A stretch of DNA of 43,772 nt from Verrucomicrobiota bacterium (GTDB lineage Bacteria; Verrucomicrobiota; Verrucomicrobiia; Limisphaerales; UBA9464). A program made the translations under genes and the position numbers. The stretch's first letter is position 1, and each line of letters opens with the position of its first letter. The stretch is from positions 1 to 43,772 of the forward strand of contig VHCG01000034.1 of the NCBI GenBank assembly GCA_016871805.1. The letters run 5' to 3'. Positions 22,997 to 31,711 of the stretch are shown here, in pieces. The notes beneath the pieces are model-generated. The model was not told the DNA's origin and searched no databases. It saw only the letters and a program-made list of their open reading frames with translations.

Positions 22997-25414
22997 ATGA
23001 TCCGCCCATTTCCTGAGTCCCGTCTGCACCGCCGATGCAACCCGGATCCGTCCGCCTTTGGATCCCGACGACTTGGCCGCCTGACACCTTCTCGATGGGC
23101 GCTGACCACGATGGTGACCCTGCTCGGCGTTTGGGTCTCCTGCGTCGGGCGGGCTGCCGATGGATCCGCTCCGGTCCCGGATGACGCCAAGACCGTCAAC
23201 CCAGGGCACTCGATGCACGGACAGGTTTTCAACGAGGGTCCGCGTCATCGCGCCCGTCTCATGGCTGGGATGCCTGAGATCCGGTTCCAGATCACCACGA
23301 CCAACGATCTGGCCCGGGCGTTCTTTCTCCAGGGTGTTGGGCAGCTGCACGGCTTCTGGTACCTGGAGGCGGAGCGATCGTTCCGGGAATCCGCCTCCCG
23401 GGACACGAACTGCGCGATGGCCTACTGGGGCATGGCGATGGCCAACGCCAGCAATCCAACCCGGGCCGCGGGGTTCATCCAGGAGGCGGATCAACGCAAG
23501 GGTCCGGTCAGTCGTCACGAGAAGCTCTGGATCGAGTCCCTCGCTGAGTTTCACAAGGACCCGAAGCGCGACGAGAAGGAACGGCGCCGTGAGTACACAC
23601 GGGCCCTCGAGAACATCGTCTACGAGTTCCCCGACGACGTGGAAGCGAAGGCCTTCCTCGTGTTCCACCTTTGGGACAGCGGCTACAAAGGGTGGCCGAT
23701 CGGCAGCGCTCAGGCCGTTGAATCCCTGCTCAAGGAGATCTTCGCCCAACAGCCGATGCACCCCGCCCATCACTACCGGATCCACCTCTGGGATGGGGAG
23801 AAGGATGAATCCGCCATCCGCGCCGTGCCGTCGGCCTCGAAGTCCGGACAGAGTTCCCCGGGAGTTGCCCACCAGTGGCACATGGCGGGGCACACCTTCA
23901 ACAAGCTCAAGCGCTACCCGGACACGGCCTGGCAGCAGGAGGCGTCGGTCCGGGTCGACAACAGCCAGCTGATGGCCGACCGGATGTTTCCCGATCAGAT
24001 CCACAACTACGCGCACAACAGCGAGTGGTTGGTGCAGACCTACAATTATCTCGGACAGGCTGGGCGCGCCGTGGAGCTCGCCGCGAACATGATCGAGATG
24101 CCGCGGCACCCTGGCTTCAACACCCTCGACAAGCAGACCAACGGCATCGCCTACGAGAAGCGCGGCACGGCTTCACACGGACGCCGACGTCTGATGGAGA
24201 CGCTGCTGCGCTGGGAGCTGTGGGACGAGACCCTGCGCCTGGGCGGGACGCCCTATCTGGAGCCAACGGTCCTTGCGGAGGAGCAGGGTCGGCGCGCGCG
24301 ACTGCTCGGGCTGGCTCATCTGGGGAAGGGGAATCCGGATGGCGCCAAGGAGCAGATCCAATCCATCGAGTCGTCCATCGCCCTGTTGCGTGAGGAACGG
24401 CAGGCGCATGTCGACACCGCCGAGGCCAAGGCGAAGGCCGACAAGAAGGGCCGTGGGGACATTGACGCCGCCATGGCCGAGGCCGTGAAGCGGTCGAGCG
24501 AACCGCTCGAGACGTTGGAGAACTTCATCGAGGAACTCCGGGTGGGCCTGGACCTTCAGGCCGGCGAGACCAACGACATTTCCAAGCGGCTGGAGGCCCT
24601 GAAGACGGTCTCGAAGGAACGCCTGGCGGCAATGTGGTTCCAGATCGGCAACACCAATCAGGCCCTGAAGCTCGCCCGGGAAGCGGTGGAGGGCGGGACG
24701 AACCAGGTGCATCCGTTGGCGGTGCTGACCGAGTTGCAGTGGAAGGCGGGTCAGAAGCCGGAGGCGCTCACGAACCTCGCAACCCTGCGGGGGCTCAGTG
24801 CCTGGATGGATCTCCAGCTCCCCATCGTGAAGCGGCTGGCCCCGGTCATTGCCGCGGCGGGGTTGGCGGCAGAGTGGCGTCCGCCCCCCGGCTATCCGGT
24901 GGATTCCGGTGTCCGCCCGGCGCTCGATACCCTGGGTTCGTTCCGCTGGAACCCGCAGCCGGCCCCGCCCTTGGCGGTGACCGGTTCCGACGGCAAGCCC
25001 ATCGGACTGGAGCGGTTCAAGGGACGTCCGGTCCTGCTCGTCTTCTACCTCGGGGGTGGCTGCGTGCATTGCGTCGAGCAGCTGCGGTTGCTGGCACCGT
25101 GGACCGAGAGGTTCCAGAAGGCGGGAATCGACCTCGTCGCCATCAGCACCGAGACGGTGGAAGGGCTTGGGAAGACCCGTGAGAAGGCGGGTAAGGACGG
25201 GAATGTTCCGTTCCCGTTGGCGTCAGACCCGACGCTGGCCTCGTTCAGGCAGTGGCATGCCTACGACGACTTCGAGGGCACGGCGCTGCATGGGGTGTTC
25301 CTGGTGGATGCCGAGGGTCGGGTACGATGGCAGGACATCGGGTTCGAGCCCTTCACCGATTTTCATTTCCTGCTCCCTGAGGCGCGTCGACTTCTGAGTC
25401 TCCAGCAGGAGTGA
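22997..25414 (+). CDS. Large TPR protein with C-terminal redoxin (AhpC/TSA-like) domain
   Basis: 805 residues from the ATG at 22997, with an N-terminal hydrophobic segment (WALTTMVTLLGVWVSCVGRAAD) as export signal; a shorter start at 23111 is possible. Residues about 100-640 are alpha-helical TPR-like units, including a WGMAMAN and HQWHMAGHTFNKL pattern. The last 170 residues are a thioredoxin-fold domain with CVHC (Cys689, Cys692) in VFYLGGGCVHCVEQL. The domain ends in the FLVDAEGRVRWQDIGFEPFTDF part typical of AhpC/TSA proteins. Probably a periplasmic thiol-disulfide oxidoreductase on a scaffold. The substrate is unknown. It follows the matrixin gene after 64 bp. Confidence 0.82.
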   Translation: MIRPFPESRLHRRCNPDPSAFGSRRLGRLTPSRWALTTMVTLLGVWVSCVGRAADGSAPVPDDAKTVNPGHSMHGQVFNEGPRHRARLMAGMPEIRFQITTTNDLARAFFLQGVGQLHGFWYLEAERSFRESASRDTNCAMAYWGMAMANASNPTRAAGFIQEADQRKGPVSRHEKLWIESLAEFHKDPKRDEKERRREYTRALENIVYEFPDDVEAKAFLVFHLWDSGYKGWPIGSAQAVESLLKEIFAQQPMHPAHHYRIHLWDGEKDESAIRAVPSASKSGQSSPGVAHQWHMAGHTFNKLKRYPDTAWQQEASVRVDNSQLMADRMFPDQIHNYAHNSEWLVQTYNYLGQAGRAVELAANMIEMPRHPGFNTLDKQTNGIAYEKRGTASHGRRRLMETLLRWELWDETLRLGGTPYLEPTVLAEEQGRRARLLGLAHLGKGNPDGAKEQIQSIESSIALLREERQAHVDTAEAKAKADKKGRGDIDAAMAEAVKRSSEPLETLENFIEELRVGLDLQAGETNDISKRLEALKTVSKERLAAMWFQIGNTNQALKLAREAVEGGTNQVHPLAVLTELQWKAGQKPEALTNLATLRGLSAWMDLQLPIVKRLAPVIAAAGLAAEWRPPPGYPVDSGVRPALDTLGSFRWNPQPAPPLAVTGSDGKPIGLERFKGRPVLLVFYLGGGCVHCVEQLRLLAPWTERFQKAGIDLVAISTETVEGLGKTREKAGKDGNVPFPLASDPTLASFRQWHAYDDFEGTALHGVFLVDAEGRVRWQDIGFEPFTDFHFLLPEARRLLSLQQE

Positions 25415-25462
25415 GTCCGGGATGGGCTCGACTTCAACAACGAGCCGATTCACGCTCAACCC

Positions 25463-26818
25463 ATGCTTCCCCGAATTGTTGTCACACTCGTTACTGCCGC
25501 TCTTCTGTCCACCGTCGAGGCCGCTCCCAAGAAGGTGATCCTCGTGACGGCGACCAAAGGTTTTCGTCACAGCTCCATTCCCACGGCTGAGAACGTGGTA
25601 ACCACCCTTGGGAAGACCAGTGGTGCCTTCACGGTCGTGGACGTCGTCCGTGGCGGTCCCAACGGCCAGGACGACGCCGAGGTGCGCGAGAAGCTGACCC
25701 TCGACCGGTTGAACGCGGTGGATGGGGTGATCTTCGCCAACACCACCGGTGACCTCGCGATCCCGGATCGTGCCGGGTTCCTCAAGTGGCTCGAGGCCGG
25801 GCATGGCTTCATCGGGATGCACTCCTGTTCCGACACCTTCCACGGCTTCCCCGGGTTCATCGAGATGCTGGGCGGTGAGTTCCTCACGCATGACGCCCAG
25901 GTGGGGATCCAGGCGATCAACCAGGATCCGAAGCATCCCGCCACCCGGGACCTTGGACCGACCTACGACGTCTTCGACGAGATCTACATCTTCAAGAGCT
26001 TCAACCGGAACAAGGTCCACGGTCTGCTGGGGCTGGATGCCCATCCCAACCACAAGTTCCCGGGCGACTATCCCGTGGCCTGGTGTCGGCAGGCCGGCAC
26101 GGGCCGTATCTTCTACACCTCGCTGGGGCATCGTGAGGACGTCTGGACGAGTGCGATCTATCAAAAGCATCTCCTTGGCGGCATCCGATGGGCATTGGGG
26201 TTGGATTCAGGCAGTGCCCAGCCCGATCAGCCCGGTGTGGCCCTCAGTGCCGCCGAGAAGTCCGAGGGGTTCCAGCCGCTGTTCGATGGGAAGACGTTGA
26301 ATGGATGGAAGCTACGGCGTCCGGATGGCCACGCCCCGTGGCTTGTCGAGAACGGCGTGCTGATCAATCGACTGGAGCATCAGGGCAACAAGATCACGGG
26401 TCACGGAACGGATCTGGTGTCGGACACCCAGTTCCGTGATTTCGTGGTGCGCTATGAGTACCTGATCCCGCCCGGAGCCAACTCGGGTTTCTATCTGCGC
26501 GGCCGGCATGAGATCCAGATCTTCGACGATCATGGCAAGAAGCCGGAGATGGGCGGCAACGGTGCGCTGTACAGTGTGGCCCCCGCCTCCATGATGGCCT
26601 CTCGCAAACCGGGAGAATGGCAGTCGGTCGAGGCCAAGATCGTGGGCAACCGGGTCACGGTCGTCCTGAATGGTGTGACCATCCACGACAACGTGGAATG
26701 CACTCGGGGCTCGGGGGGGCATCTGGATGACAAAGTGGACCAGCCTGGGCCGATCCTCCTCCAGGGGGACCACGGCGAGGTCGCCTTCCGGAACATCCGG
26801 ATCAAGCCGATCAAGTAG
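25463..26818 (+). CDS. Secreted ThuA-domain plus DUF1080 (3-keto-disaccharide hydrolase-like) protein
   Basis: 451 residues with a signal peptide (IVVTLVTAALLSTVEA). Residues 22-245 form a ThuA domain (VILVTATKGFRHSSIPTAENV, GFIGMHSCSDTFHGFPGF, VAWCRQAGTGRIFYTSLGHRED). Residues about 265-451 form a DUF1080/KDH beta-jelly-roll (FDGKTLNGWK, ANSGFYLRGRHEIQIFDD, GPILLQGDHGEVAFRNIRIK). Both halves occur widely in PVC bacteria and are linked to sugar breakdown via 3-keto intermediates. The fusion of both is a familiar layout. It probably works outside the cytoplasm on a disaccharide derivative. 48 bp after the previous gene, so possibly co-transcribed. Confidence 0.92.
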   Translation: MLPRIVVTLVTAALLSTVEAAPKKVILVTATKGFRHSSIPTAENVVTTLGKTSGAFTVVDVVRGGPNGQDDAEVREKLTLDRLNAVDGVIFANTTGDLAIPDRAGFLKWLEAGHGFIGMHSCSDTFHGFPGFIEMLGGEFLTHDAQVGIQAINQDPKHPATRDLGPTYDVFDEIYIFKSFNRNKVHGLLGLDAHPNHKFPGDYPVAWCRQAGTGRIFYTSLGHREDVWTSAIYQKHLLGGIRWALGLDSGSAQPDQPGVALSAAEKSEGFQPLFDGKTLNGWKLRRPDGHAPWLVENGVLINRLEHQGNKITGHGTDLVSDTQFRDFVVRYEYLIPPGANSGFYLRGRHEIQIFDDHGKKPEMGGNGALYSVAPASMMASRKPGEWQSVEAKIVGNRVTVVLNGVTIHDNVECTRGSGGHLDDKVDQPGPILLQGDHGEVAFRNIRIKPIK

Positions 26819-26874
26819 TCGAATGGTTTAGTGGTCGCCTTACGGTGGACTCTCACGGGTCTCATAAGTCGTCC

Positions 26875-27741
26875 TCAGAAGCTGCGGAAGTAGCTGGTGA
26901 CGAACCATGACAGGAGAAGTCCGGCTCCGAGCGCACCGATCGCCGCGGCCATGAGGGTGGCCCATCCGCTGAGCGGGAGTCGCAGAGGCGACGACGCCCG
27001 TCCGGCTTCCTTCTCCGAGTAGAGTCTGCGGGCGATCCCGAGGGTGATGGCTGCCGTGAACAGCAGCAGCGGGATGGTGATTCTCCCGTTGAGGCGGTCC
27101 CACAGGAAGTCCTCGAGCGAGAGTCCGGCCCGGAGTCCTGTGAGCGATCCCAGTGCAGCCCAGACCCAGGCCGTGTAGGCGACGGCGCGTGTGGTGGCGA
27201 GCGAGGCCACGGTGAAGCCGATGGCGAGGGCCGCGAGAGGCACGGCGAACACCGTCCCGTAGAGGAGTTCGGGCCGGCGGACATCCACCGTGGCAACACC
27301 GGTGGAGACGAAGAAGCTGAGGATCAGGTCCCCGAGATTCGGATAGAGCACCAGGAGGTTGAGCACGGTGAACAGGCCCAGCCAGCCGGTGGCGAAGAGG
27401 AGTCGGGAGTCGAAGCGCTGTCGGCGTGTGATGGGTTGGGAGAACGCGTATTCCTCACACCCCCCCATCACGTCGCTGCCCCCGAGCACTGGACCCGCGA
27501 TCACGGCGAAGAATCCGCCGAACGCCAACGCCCAGAGCGGATGGGTGAACCGGGGCAGAACCCACATGGCGAGCAGCCAGAGAGCGAGGAAGATCAGCAT
27601 CATCCGGGCATGGGCCAGCCACTCCCCCCAGAGGAGCCCGGTCCAGAGCAGCGCCCGCCCTCCACGATCGGAGCCTGCCTGTCCAGGCAGGGCTGATCCC
27701 GCGATGGATTTCATCCGGCCTGACGGGGTGTGTTCGGTCAT
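26875..27741 (-). CDS. ABC-2 type transporter permease
   Basis: 288 residues with about six hydrophobic segments (for example MMLIFLALWLLAMWVL, LLFATGWLGLFTVLNLLVLYPNL, TVFAVPLAALAIGFTVASLA and a C-terminal LMAAAIGALGAGLLLSWFV). It carries no ATPase motif. It is the last gene of the leftward GntR/ABC/pseudopilin operon, so it should be the membrane partner of the ATPase. The short loop with GGCEEYAFSQPITRRQRF after the second helix pair resembles ABC-2 permeases that pair with YtrA-type regulators. Confidence 0.8.
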   Translation of the reverse strand: MTEHTPSGRMKSIAGSALPGQAGSDRGGRALLWTGLLWGEWLAHARMMLIFLALWLLAMWVLPRFTHPLWALAFGGFFAVIAGPVLGGSDVMGGCEEYAFSQPITRRQRFDSRLLFATGWLGLFTVLNLLVLYPNLGDLILSFFVSTGVATVDVRRPELLYGTVFAVPLAALAIGFTVASLATTRAVAYTAWVWAALGSLTGLRAGLSLEDFLWDRLNGRITIPLLLFTAAITLGIARRLYSEKEAGRASSPLRLPLSGWATLMAAAIGALGAGLLLSWFVTSYFRSF

Positions 27742-27774
27742 TGGCGCGCGGTTGGGAGGGGGTGTCGGTGCGGG

Positions 27775-28581
27775 CTATCGCAACGGCGGTGGAGGGGCAT
27801 CGGAATAGAACTCCCAAGGGTACTGGGGCTTGGTCGGAGTCTCGGAGGCGTAGCCCGCCCGAAACACCCGGCGACGGACCACGGAGCCATCCCGGGTTCC
27901 GCGGAGGACCAGGCCTTCGTATTGACGGAACGGACGGAAATCCGCGGATGCTGCCGGGTTTGGAACCCGGACGCCGTGGAGTTGGCAGACGGCGATTCCG
28001 GTTTCCGGACCGAGGACCGTGAGGCGGCGCCAGGCATCCCGACGCCAGGAGAGGGGATGGAGGTACGAGAACGGCTCGGTCTCGTTGATCTCCGCCAACT
28101 CGGCAGCCCAGGAACCCGATTCCGGTTCACGCAGATCTCCCTGTCCGGTCCACGGTTCCTGGGACGGGTTGGCGAGGCTCCCCCAGAACAGGTTCGATCC
28201 CCCGGACATCCTCGAGGCGGGATCGGCGGGGCAGAGGAACGGGTTGGTGGGGTCCGTCTTGAGCGGCTGTCGCATCACCCTCGACAAGGCCCTTGGGCGT
28301 CTGCCGGTCTGGTTCTCGTAGTGGTTCACTGCCTGGACCACCTGCCGGAGGTGGTCGGAGCAGGTGGTGAGACGGCCATGGATCCGTGAGTTGGACAGGA
28401 ACGCCACGACGAGGGTGGCCAGCACCGCGGCAAGCGCCACGAGGGTCGCCAGCTCAATTCGGGTGAATCCATGCCTGCAGGCCCTTGGATTTCTGGATCC
28501 GAAACGAGCCACCTTTTGCTGCCGCTGGAACTCCTGCCGGAAGCGACGCGGCCATGGACTGTTGTCGCGTCTCAGTGTCAT
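27775..28581 (-). CDS. Type II pseudopilin-like protein inside an ABC operon
   Basis: 268 residues. After a 38-residue basic leader comes G38-FTRIE, a prepilin peptidase site with the conserved Glu at position +5. It is followed by a hydrophobic helix (LATLVALAAVLATLVVAFL) and a coiled-coil-like stretch (LRQVVQAVNHYENQTGRRP). This is the type IV/pseudopilin N-terminus; the rest is a globular domain with few cysteines (TDPTNPFLCPADPAS, about 112). The start ATG overlaps the ATPase stop (ATGA), and its own stop is 33 bp from the permease start, so it is co-translated with an ABC transporter. The pairing is unusual. Confidence 0.85.
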   Translation of the reverse strand: MTLRRDNSPWPRRFRQEFQRQQKVARFGSRNPRACRHGFTRIELATLVALAAVLATLVVAFLSNSRIHGRLTTCSDHLRQVVQAVNHYENQTGRRPRALSRVMRQPLKTDPTNPFLCPADPASRMSGGSNLFWGSLANPSQEPWTGQGDLREPESGSWAAELAEINETEPFSYLHPLSWRRDAWRRLTVLGPETGIAVCQLHGVRVPNPAASADFRPFRQYEGLVLRGTRDGSVVRRRVFRAGYASETPTKPQYPWEFYSDAPPPPLR

Positions 28582-29513
28582 CCGTGATGCCGATCGGGAT
28601 CGGGACCTAGGTTTCCGAGGGTGGTGGATCCTTGGAACCAGTCCACAAACAGTTCCTCGAGGGTCAGGGGGAAGACATAGATCCGGGCGCCGTCCATGGC
28701 CCGGATCGCGTCAAGCTGGGACTCGTCTTCGATCCGTGCCAAGGCACTGACCACGGGGCCCAGGGTCCGGGAACGGATGGCTCCCGGGATCGAGAAGTCC
28801 CTCGGTGGATGCTCCTGGGAGAAGACGATCTGGATGCGACGCATGGTCCTCTGCCATTCCTCGACCGCCCCCTCGGCGACCAGCCGTCCCTCCTCGATGA
28901 TGCCGACCCGGGTGGCGAGGCGTTCGAGGTCCGCAAGCAGATGGGTCGACAGCACGATGGTGCATCCTGTTCCTTCTCCGAGGACTTCGATCAGGCACTG
29001 GTTGAGGTCCCGGCGGGCGATGGGATCAAGGCCGGCCGCGGGCTCGTCGAGCACCAGGACCTCGGGGCGCGTGGCCAGCGCGAGCGCGATGGCCGCGAGC
29101 CGCTGGTTTCCGCCGGAGAGCCGTGAGATGGGTTGGTCGGCCCGCAGATTCCATCGCCGGAGGATCTCGGTGAGGAAGGGCTGATCCCAGGAGTCGTAGA
29201 GGAGGGATGAGCTGCGCGCCAGCTCATGGATGGGAAGCCAGTCTGGCAGCTGCTGGGATTGCGAGACATAGGCGACGCGTTGCCGATGGCGTCGATCGGC
29301 CTCCCACATGTCCCGTCCAAGGACCCGGGCGGTTCCGTGGTCGGCCCGGAGCAGCCCCATGAGGATCCTAAGGGCCGTGGTCTTTCCCGAGCCATTGCGG
29401 CCGATCAGGCCGAACACCTCCCCGCGGTTGACGTTCAGTTCCAGGCCGTCGAGGACCGAGGGTCCTCCCCGGAACGATTTCGACACGGAGCACAGATGGA
29501 CCACCGGTGCCAT
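28578..29513 (-). CDS. ABC transporter ATPase subunit
   Basis: 311 residues: Walker A GRNGSGKTT (38-46), signature LSGGN (132-136), Walker B VLVLDEPAAGLD (152-163), and the H-loop STHLLADLERL. All motifs are intact. After the ATPase core (about 1-215) a C-terminal extension of about 95 residues resembles the regulatory tail of ABC-2 ATPases. It follows the GntR gene after 10 bp and is coupled to the pseudopilin gene by ATGA. The likely cargo is unknown. Confidence 0.93.
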   Translation of the reverse strand: MAPVVHLCSVSKSFRGGPSVLDGLELNVNRGEVFGLIGRNGSGKTTALRILMGLLRADHGTARVLGRDMWEADRRHRQRVAYVSQSQQLPDWLPIHELARSSSLLYDSWDQPFLTEILRRWNLRADQPISRLSGGNQRLAAIALALATRPEVLVLDEPAAGLDPIARRDLNQCLIEVLGEGTGCTIVLSTHLLADLERLATRVGIIEEGRLVAEGAVEEWQRTMRRIQIVFSQEHPPRDFSIPGAIRSRTLGPVVSALARIEDESQLDAIRAMDGARIYVFPLTLEELFVDWFQGSTTLGNLGPDPDRHHG

Positions 29514-29523
29514 CGGCTTCCCC

Positions 29524-29976
29524 TCACTGCGCAGCTCTGGCGGTCGATGCGGCGAACTTCACCGGCGTCTCGGCCCCCTCCCTCGCTGGGTCGAGGGCAT
29601 CGAGCTCTTCGCTGACCACATGGATCACCTTTGGAGACGGTACCTGAAGCTGGGTGGCCTCGACGGCAAGCTGCTTGGCTGAACGTCGGATCGCTGTCTC
29701 CTGCTCGACCTGGGTCAGCTGGACCGACGCTGCGGAGATAAAAGCCCCCTTGCCATGTCGCTTCTCGATGACGCCTTCGCGTTCAAGCTCGGTATAGGCC
29801 TTCACGACGGTGGTCGGATTGACGGTCAGCGCGGCAGCGAGTTCCCGGATGGATGGAATCTGGTCACCTGGCCTGAGCGTGCCGCCCGCGACGTAGTATT
29901 TGATCTGATCCATCATCTGCCGATAGACGGGCACACCGGAGCGCTCATCGAGCTGGAGATGGAGTCTCGGGGTCAC
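29524..29976 (-). CDS. GntR-family regulator (YtrA subfamily)
   Basis: 150 residues from a GTG at 29976. The winged helix domain (about 15-80) shows VPVYRQMMDQIKYYVAGGTLRPGDQIPSIRELAAALTVNPTTVVKAYTELEREG, with the wing KRHGKGAFIS. The C-terminal part is short and helical (EQETAIRRSAKQLAVEA), as in YtrA-type GntR proteins that lack the large ligand domain and control adjacent ABC transporters. It heads the leftward operon with ATPase, pseudopilin and permease, and is expected to regulate that operon in response to cell-wall or envelope stress, by analogy with YtrA. Confidence 0.9.
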   Translation of the reverse strand: MTPRLHLQLDERSGVPVYRQMMDQIKYYVAGGTLRPGDQIPSIRELAAALTVNPTTVVKAYTELEREGVIEKRHGKGAFISAASVQLTQVEQETAIRRSAKQLAVEATQLQVPSPKVIHVVSEELDALDPAREGAETPVKFAASTARAAQ

Positions 29977-30129
29977 GGAATCGTATTACGTTCAGGGTGG
30001 GAGCTGGTGATTCTGAGTCAACCGTGCAGATGCAGACGATCCCAGGTCCTCTGGTCTTCGAGTTGTCATGCCGGGTGCATTCAGGCTCGCAAAACGGCGT
30101 GTTCCATTCAGGTTGGCTGAGCATTTCTT

Positions 30130-31101
30130 ATGGCAAGCACGACACGATGGTCCGGAGTGTTCCCGGCGATAACGACCCAGATGACGCGCAGCGGTGCGGT
30201 CGACCCAGACGCGACGGCGTTCCATGCGGATGCGCTCATCGTGTCCGGGATCTCGGGTCTCGTCTTCCTCGGGTCCTTGGGTGAGAACCAATCTCTGGAT
30301 GGCACCGAGAAGCGAGAGCTTCTGCTGCGCATGGTCAAGGCCGTCGGTGGCAGGGTCCCTGTCCTGAGCGGAGTCGCCGAAAGCAGCGTGGGTGAGGCCG
30401 TCCGTTTGGTCCGCGACGCCGAGCGGATCGGGGTGGACGGCTTCATGCTGATGCCGCCCATGGTCTACCGGTCGCCCGACCCCCGGGAGTCGCTGCATCA
30501 CTTCAACTCGGTTGCCCGTGCGACGGGGTGTCCGATCATGATCTACAACAATCCCATCAGCTATGGGCATGACCTGACTCCCGAGCTGATGGCCCGGCTG
30601 GGTGAGCGTCCGAACTTCGTCGCGATCAAGGAGAGCTCGGGCAACACCCGTCGCCTGACGGATCTCCGCAGGGTCTGTGGAGATAGGTTTTCCCTCTTCA
30701 CGGGTGTGGATGACCTGGTGCTGGAGAGTGCGGTGCTGGGGATTGATGGCTGGGTGGCGGGATCGGGAATCGCGTTCCCCACGGAGAATCAGCAGTTCTG
30801 GGACCTCACGCGGGCCGGGCGATGGGACGAGGCTCGCGAGCTCTACCGATGGTTCACCCCGCTGCTCCATCTGGATGTCCACCCGAAGTTCGTCCAGTAC
30901 ATCAAGCTGGCTGTCCAGGAGGTGGGTCTTGGAACGGAGTGGGTCCGGGCTCCCCGGCTTCCGCTCACCGGACCTGAGCGACGGTCGGTCCTCCGGATCA
31001 TCCATGAAGGCATGGCGAACCGTCCAAAGCTTGGGGCAATGCCCGGCGGCAGGGCGAAGCGGTCCAGCGGGGGCTCGGGTTCCCGGCCCTGCCGTCGATG
31101 A
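30130..31101 (+). CDS. DapA/NanA-family lyase or synthase
   Basis: 323 residues with the TIM-barrel class I aldolase pattern: GLVFLGSLGENQSL near the N-terminus, catalytic Tyr139 in MIYNNP, and Schiff-base Lys167 in VAIKESSGN. The GSLGE loop differs from the GTTGE of true DapA. I therefore expect a pyruvate-dependent lyase or deaminase on another keto acid, such as a 4-hydroxy-2-oxoglutarate or hydroxyproline-pathway type, and not dihydrodipicolinate synthase. The last about 30 residues (KRSSGGSGSRPCRR) are a low-complexity basic tail. It is divergent from the GntR gene. A small GGAGCT/AGCTCC hairpin follows at 31109-31123. Confidence 0.82.
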   Translation: MASTTRWSGVFPAITTQMTRSGAVDPDATAFHADALIVSGISGLVFLGSLGENQSLDGTEKRELLLRMVKAVGGRVPVLSGVAESSVGEAVRLVRDAERIGVDGFMLMPPMVYRSPDPRESLHHFNSVARATGCPIMIYNNPISYGHDLTPELMARLGERPNFVAIKESSGNTRRLTDLRRVCGDRFSLFTGVDDLVLESAVLGIDGWVAGSGIAFPTENQQFWDLTRAGRWDEARELYRWFTPLLHLDVHPKFVQYIKLAVQEVGLGTEWVRAPRLPLTGPERRSVLRIIHEGMANRPKLGAMPGGRAKRSSGGSGSRPCRR

Positions 31102-31228
31102 CGATGTCGGAGCTTCGAGCTCCAGGGGGCACGCCTGTCGCCCTGCCTCTTTTCGGGCCTCGTGGTCGTCGCAAATCCGTGCTTGCCACCCAGTTCCTTG
31201 TTCCTAGGGTCCCCATGTCACTTCCTTT

Positions 31229-31663
31229 ATGGGTTCCCCCTCTCGAGTTTTGTCTGTTGCCGTCGCGGGTGCGGCGGTGGTGTTCACCGGCTGCAGCAGC
31301 ATGGAACACAAGCTTGGCCGCGGCATCGCCAACGTCATGGAGCCGCTTCGAATGGGGGAACTCACCCGCTCGACCGAGCAGACCTATCTGGCAGACGGCC
31401 CGGTGGTTGCCCGCAGCTACGGCTACGTGCACGGGGTGACGCGCACTGTGCAGCGCACCTTGGCAGGGGCATTTGACATCGCCACCTTCCCAATCCCGTC
31501 CGAACCGTTGATCCTGCCGAGCGAGCCTGTCTTCCCTGACAGTGTGGTTTCTGAGATGTCCAGCAACCTGGGAGTCTCCACCGACCGCTATGTTGGTGTG
31601 GATGGTGGCGGTGCCTTCCTCTCGGGACTCGGATCGACGTCCTTCAATCCGACGGAGGACTGA
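31229..31663 (+). CDS. TIGR04073-family exosortase-associated lipoprotein
   Basis: 144 residues. The N-terminus ends in a lipobox (VVFTGC, Cys22), so the mature protein is lipid-anchored. KLGRGIANVMEPLRMGEL, the middle GPVVARSYGYVHGVTRTVQR and DIATFPIP form the pattern I associate with TIGR04073, proteins found with exosortase (EpsH-type) systems in Verrucomicrobia and other bacteria. No exosortase gene is in this window. It ends 17 bp before a strong intrinsic terminator. The start ATG at 31229 is the first in frame and gives the lipoprotein signal. Confidence 0.78.
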   Translation: MGSPSRVLSVAVAGAAVVFTGCSSMEHKLGRGIANVMEPLRMGELTRSTEQTYLADGPVVARSYGYVHGVTRTVQRTLAGAFDIATFPIPSEPLILPSEPVFPDSVVSEMSSNLGVSTDRYVGVDGGGAFLSGLGSTSFNPTED

Positions 31664-31680
31664 TCCCAAAACCCCATTTT

Positions 31681-31711
31681 GCGCGCCAACCTGGGGTTGG
31701 CGCGTTTTTTT
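31681..31711 (+). terminator. Strong intrinsic terminator abutting the ispE start codon
   Basis: CGCGCCAAC (31682-31690) pairs perfectly with GTTGGCGCG (31696-31704) over a 5-nt loop, followed at once by seven T (31705-31711). The very next base begins the ispE ATG (31712). This is the clearest intrinsic terminator in the window. Confidence 0.9.

Noticed and set aside
30130..31101. True DapA
   Set aside because: The GTTGE loop is replaced by GSLGE and the tail is longer, so a related lyase or synthase is preferred.
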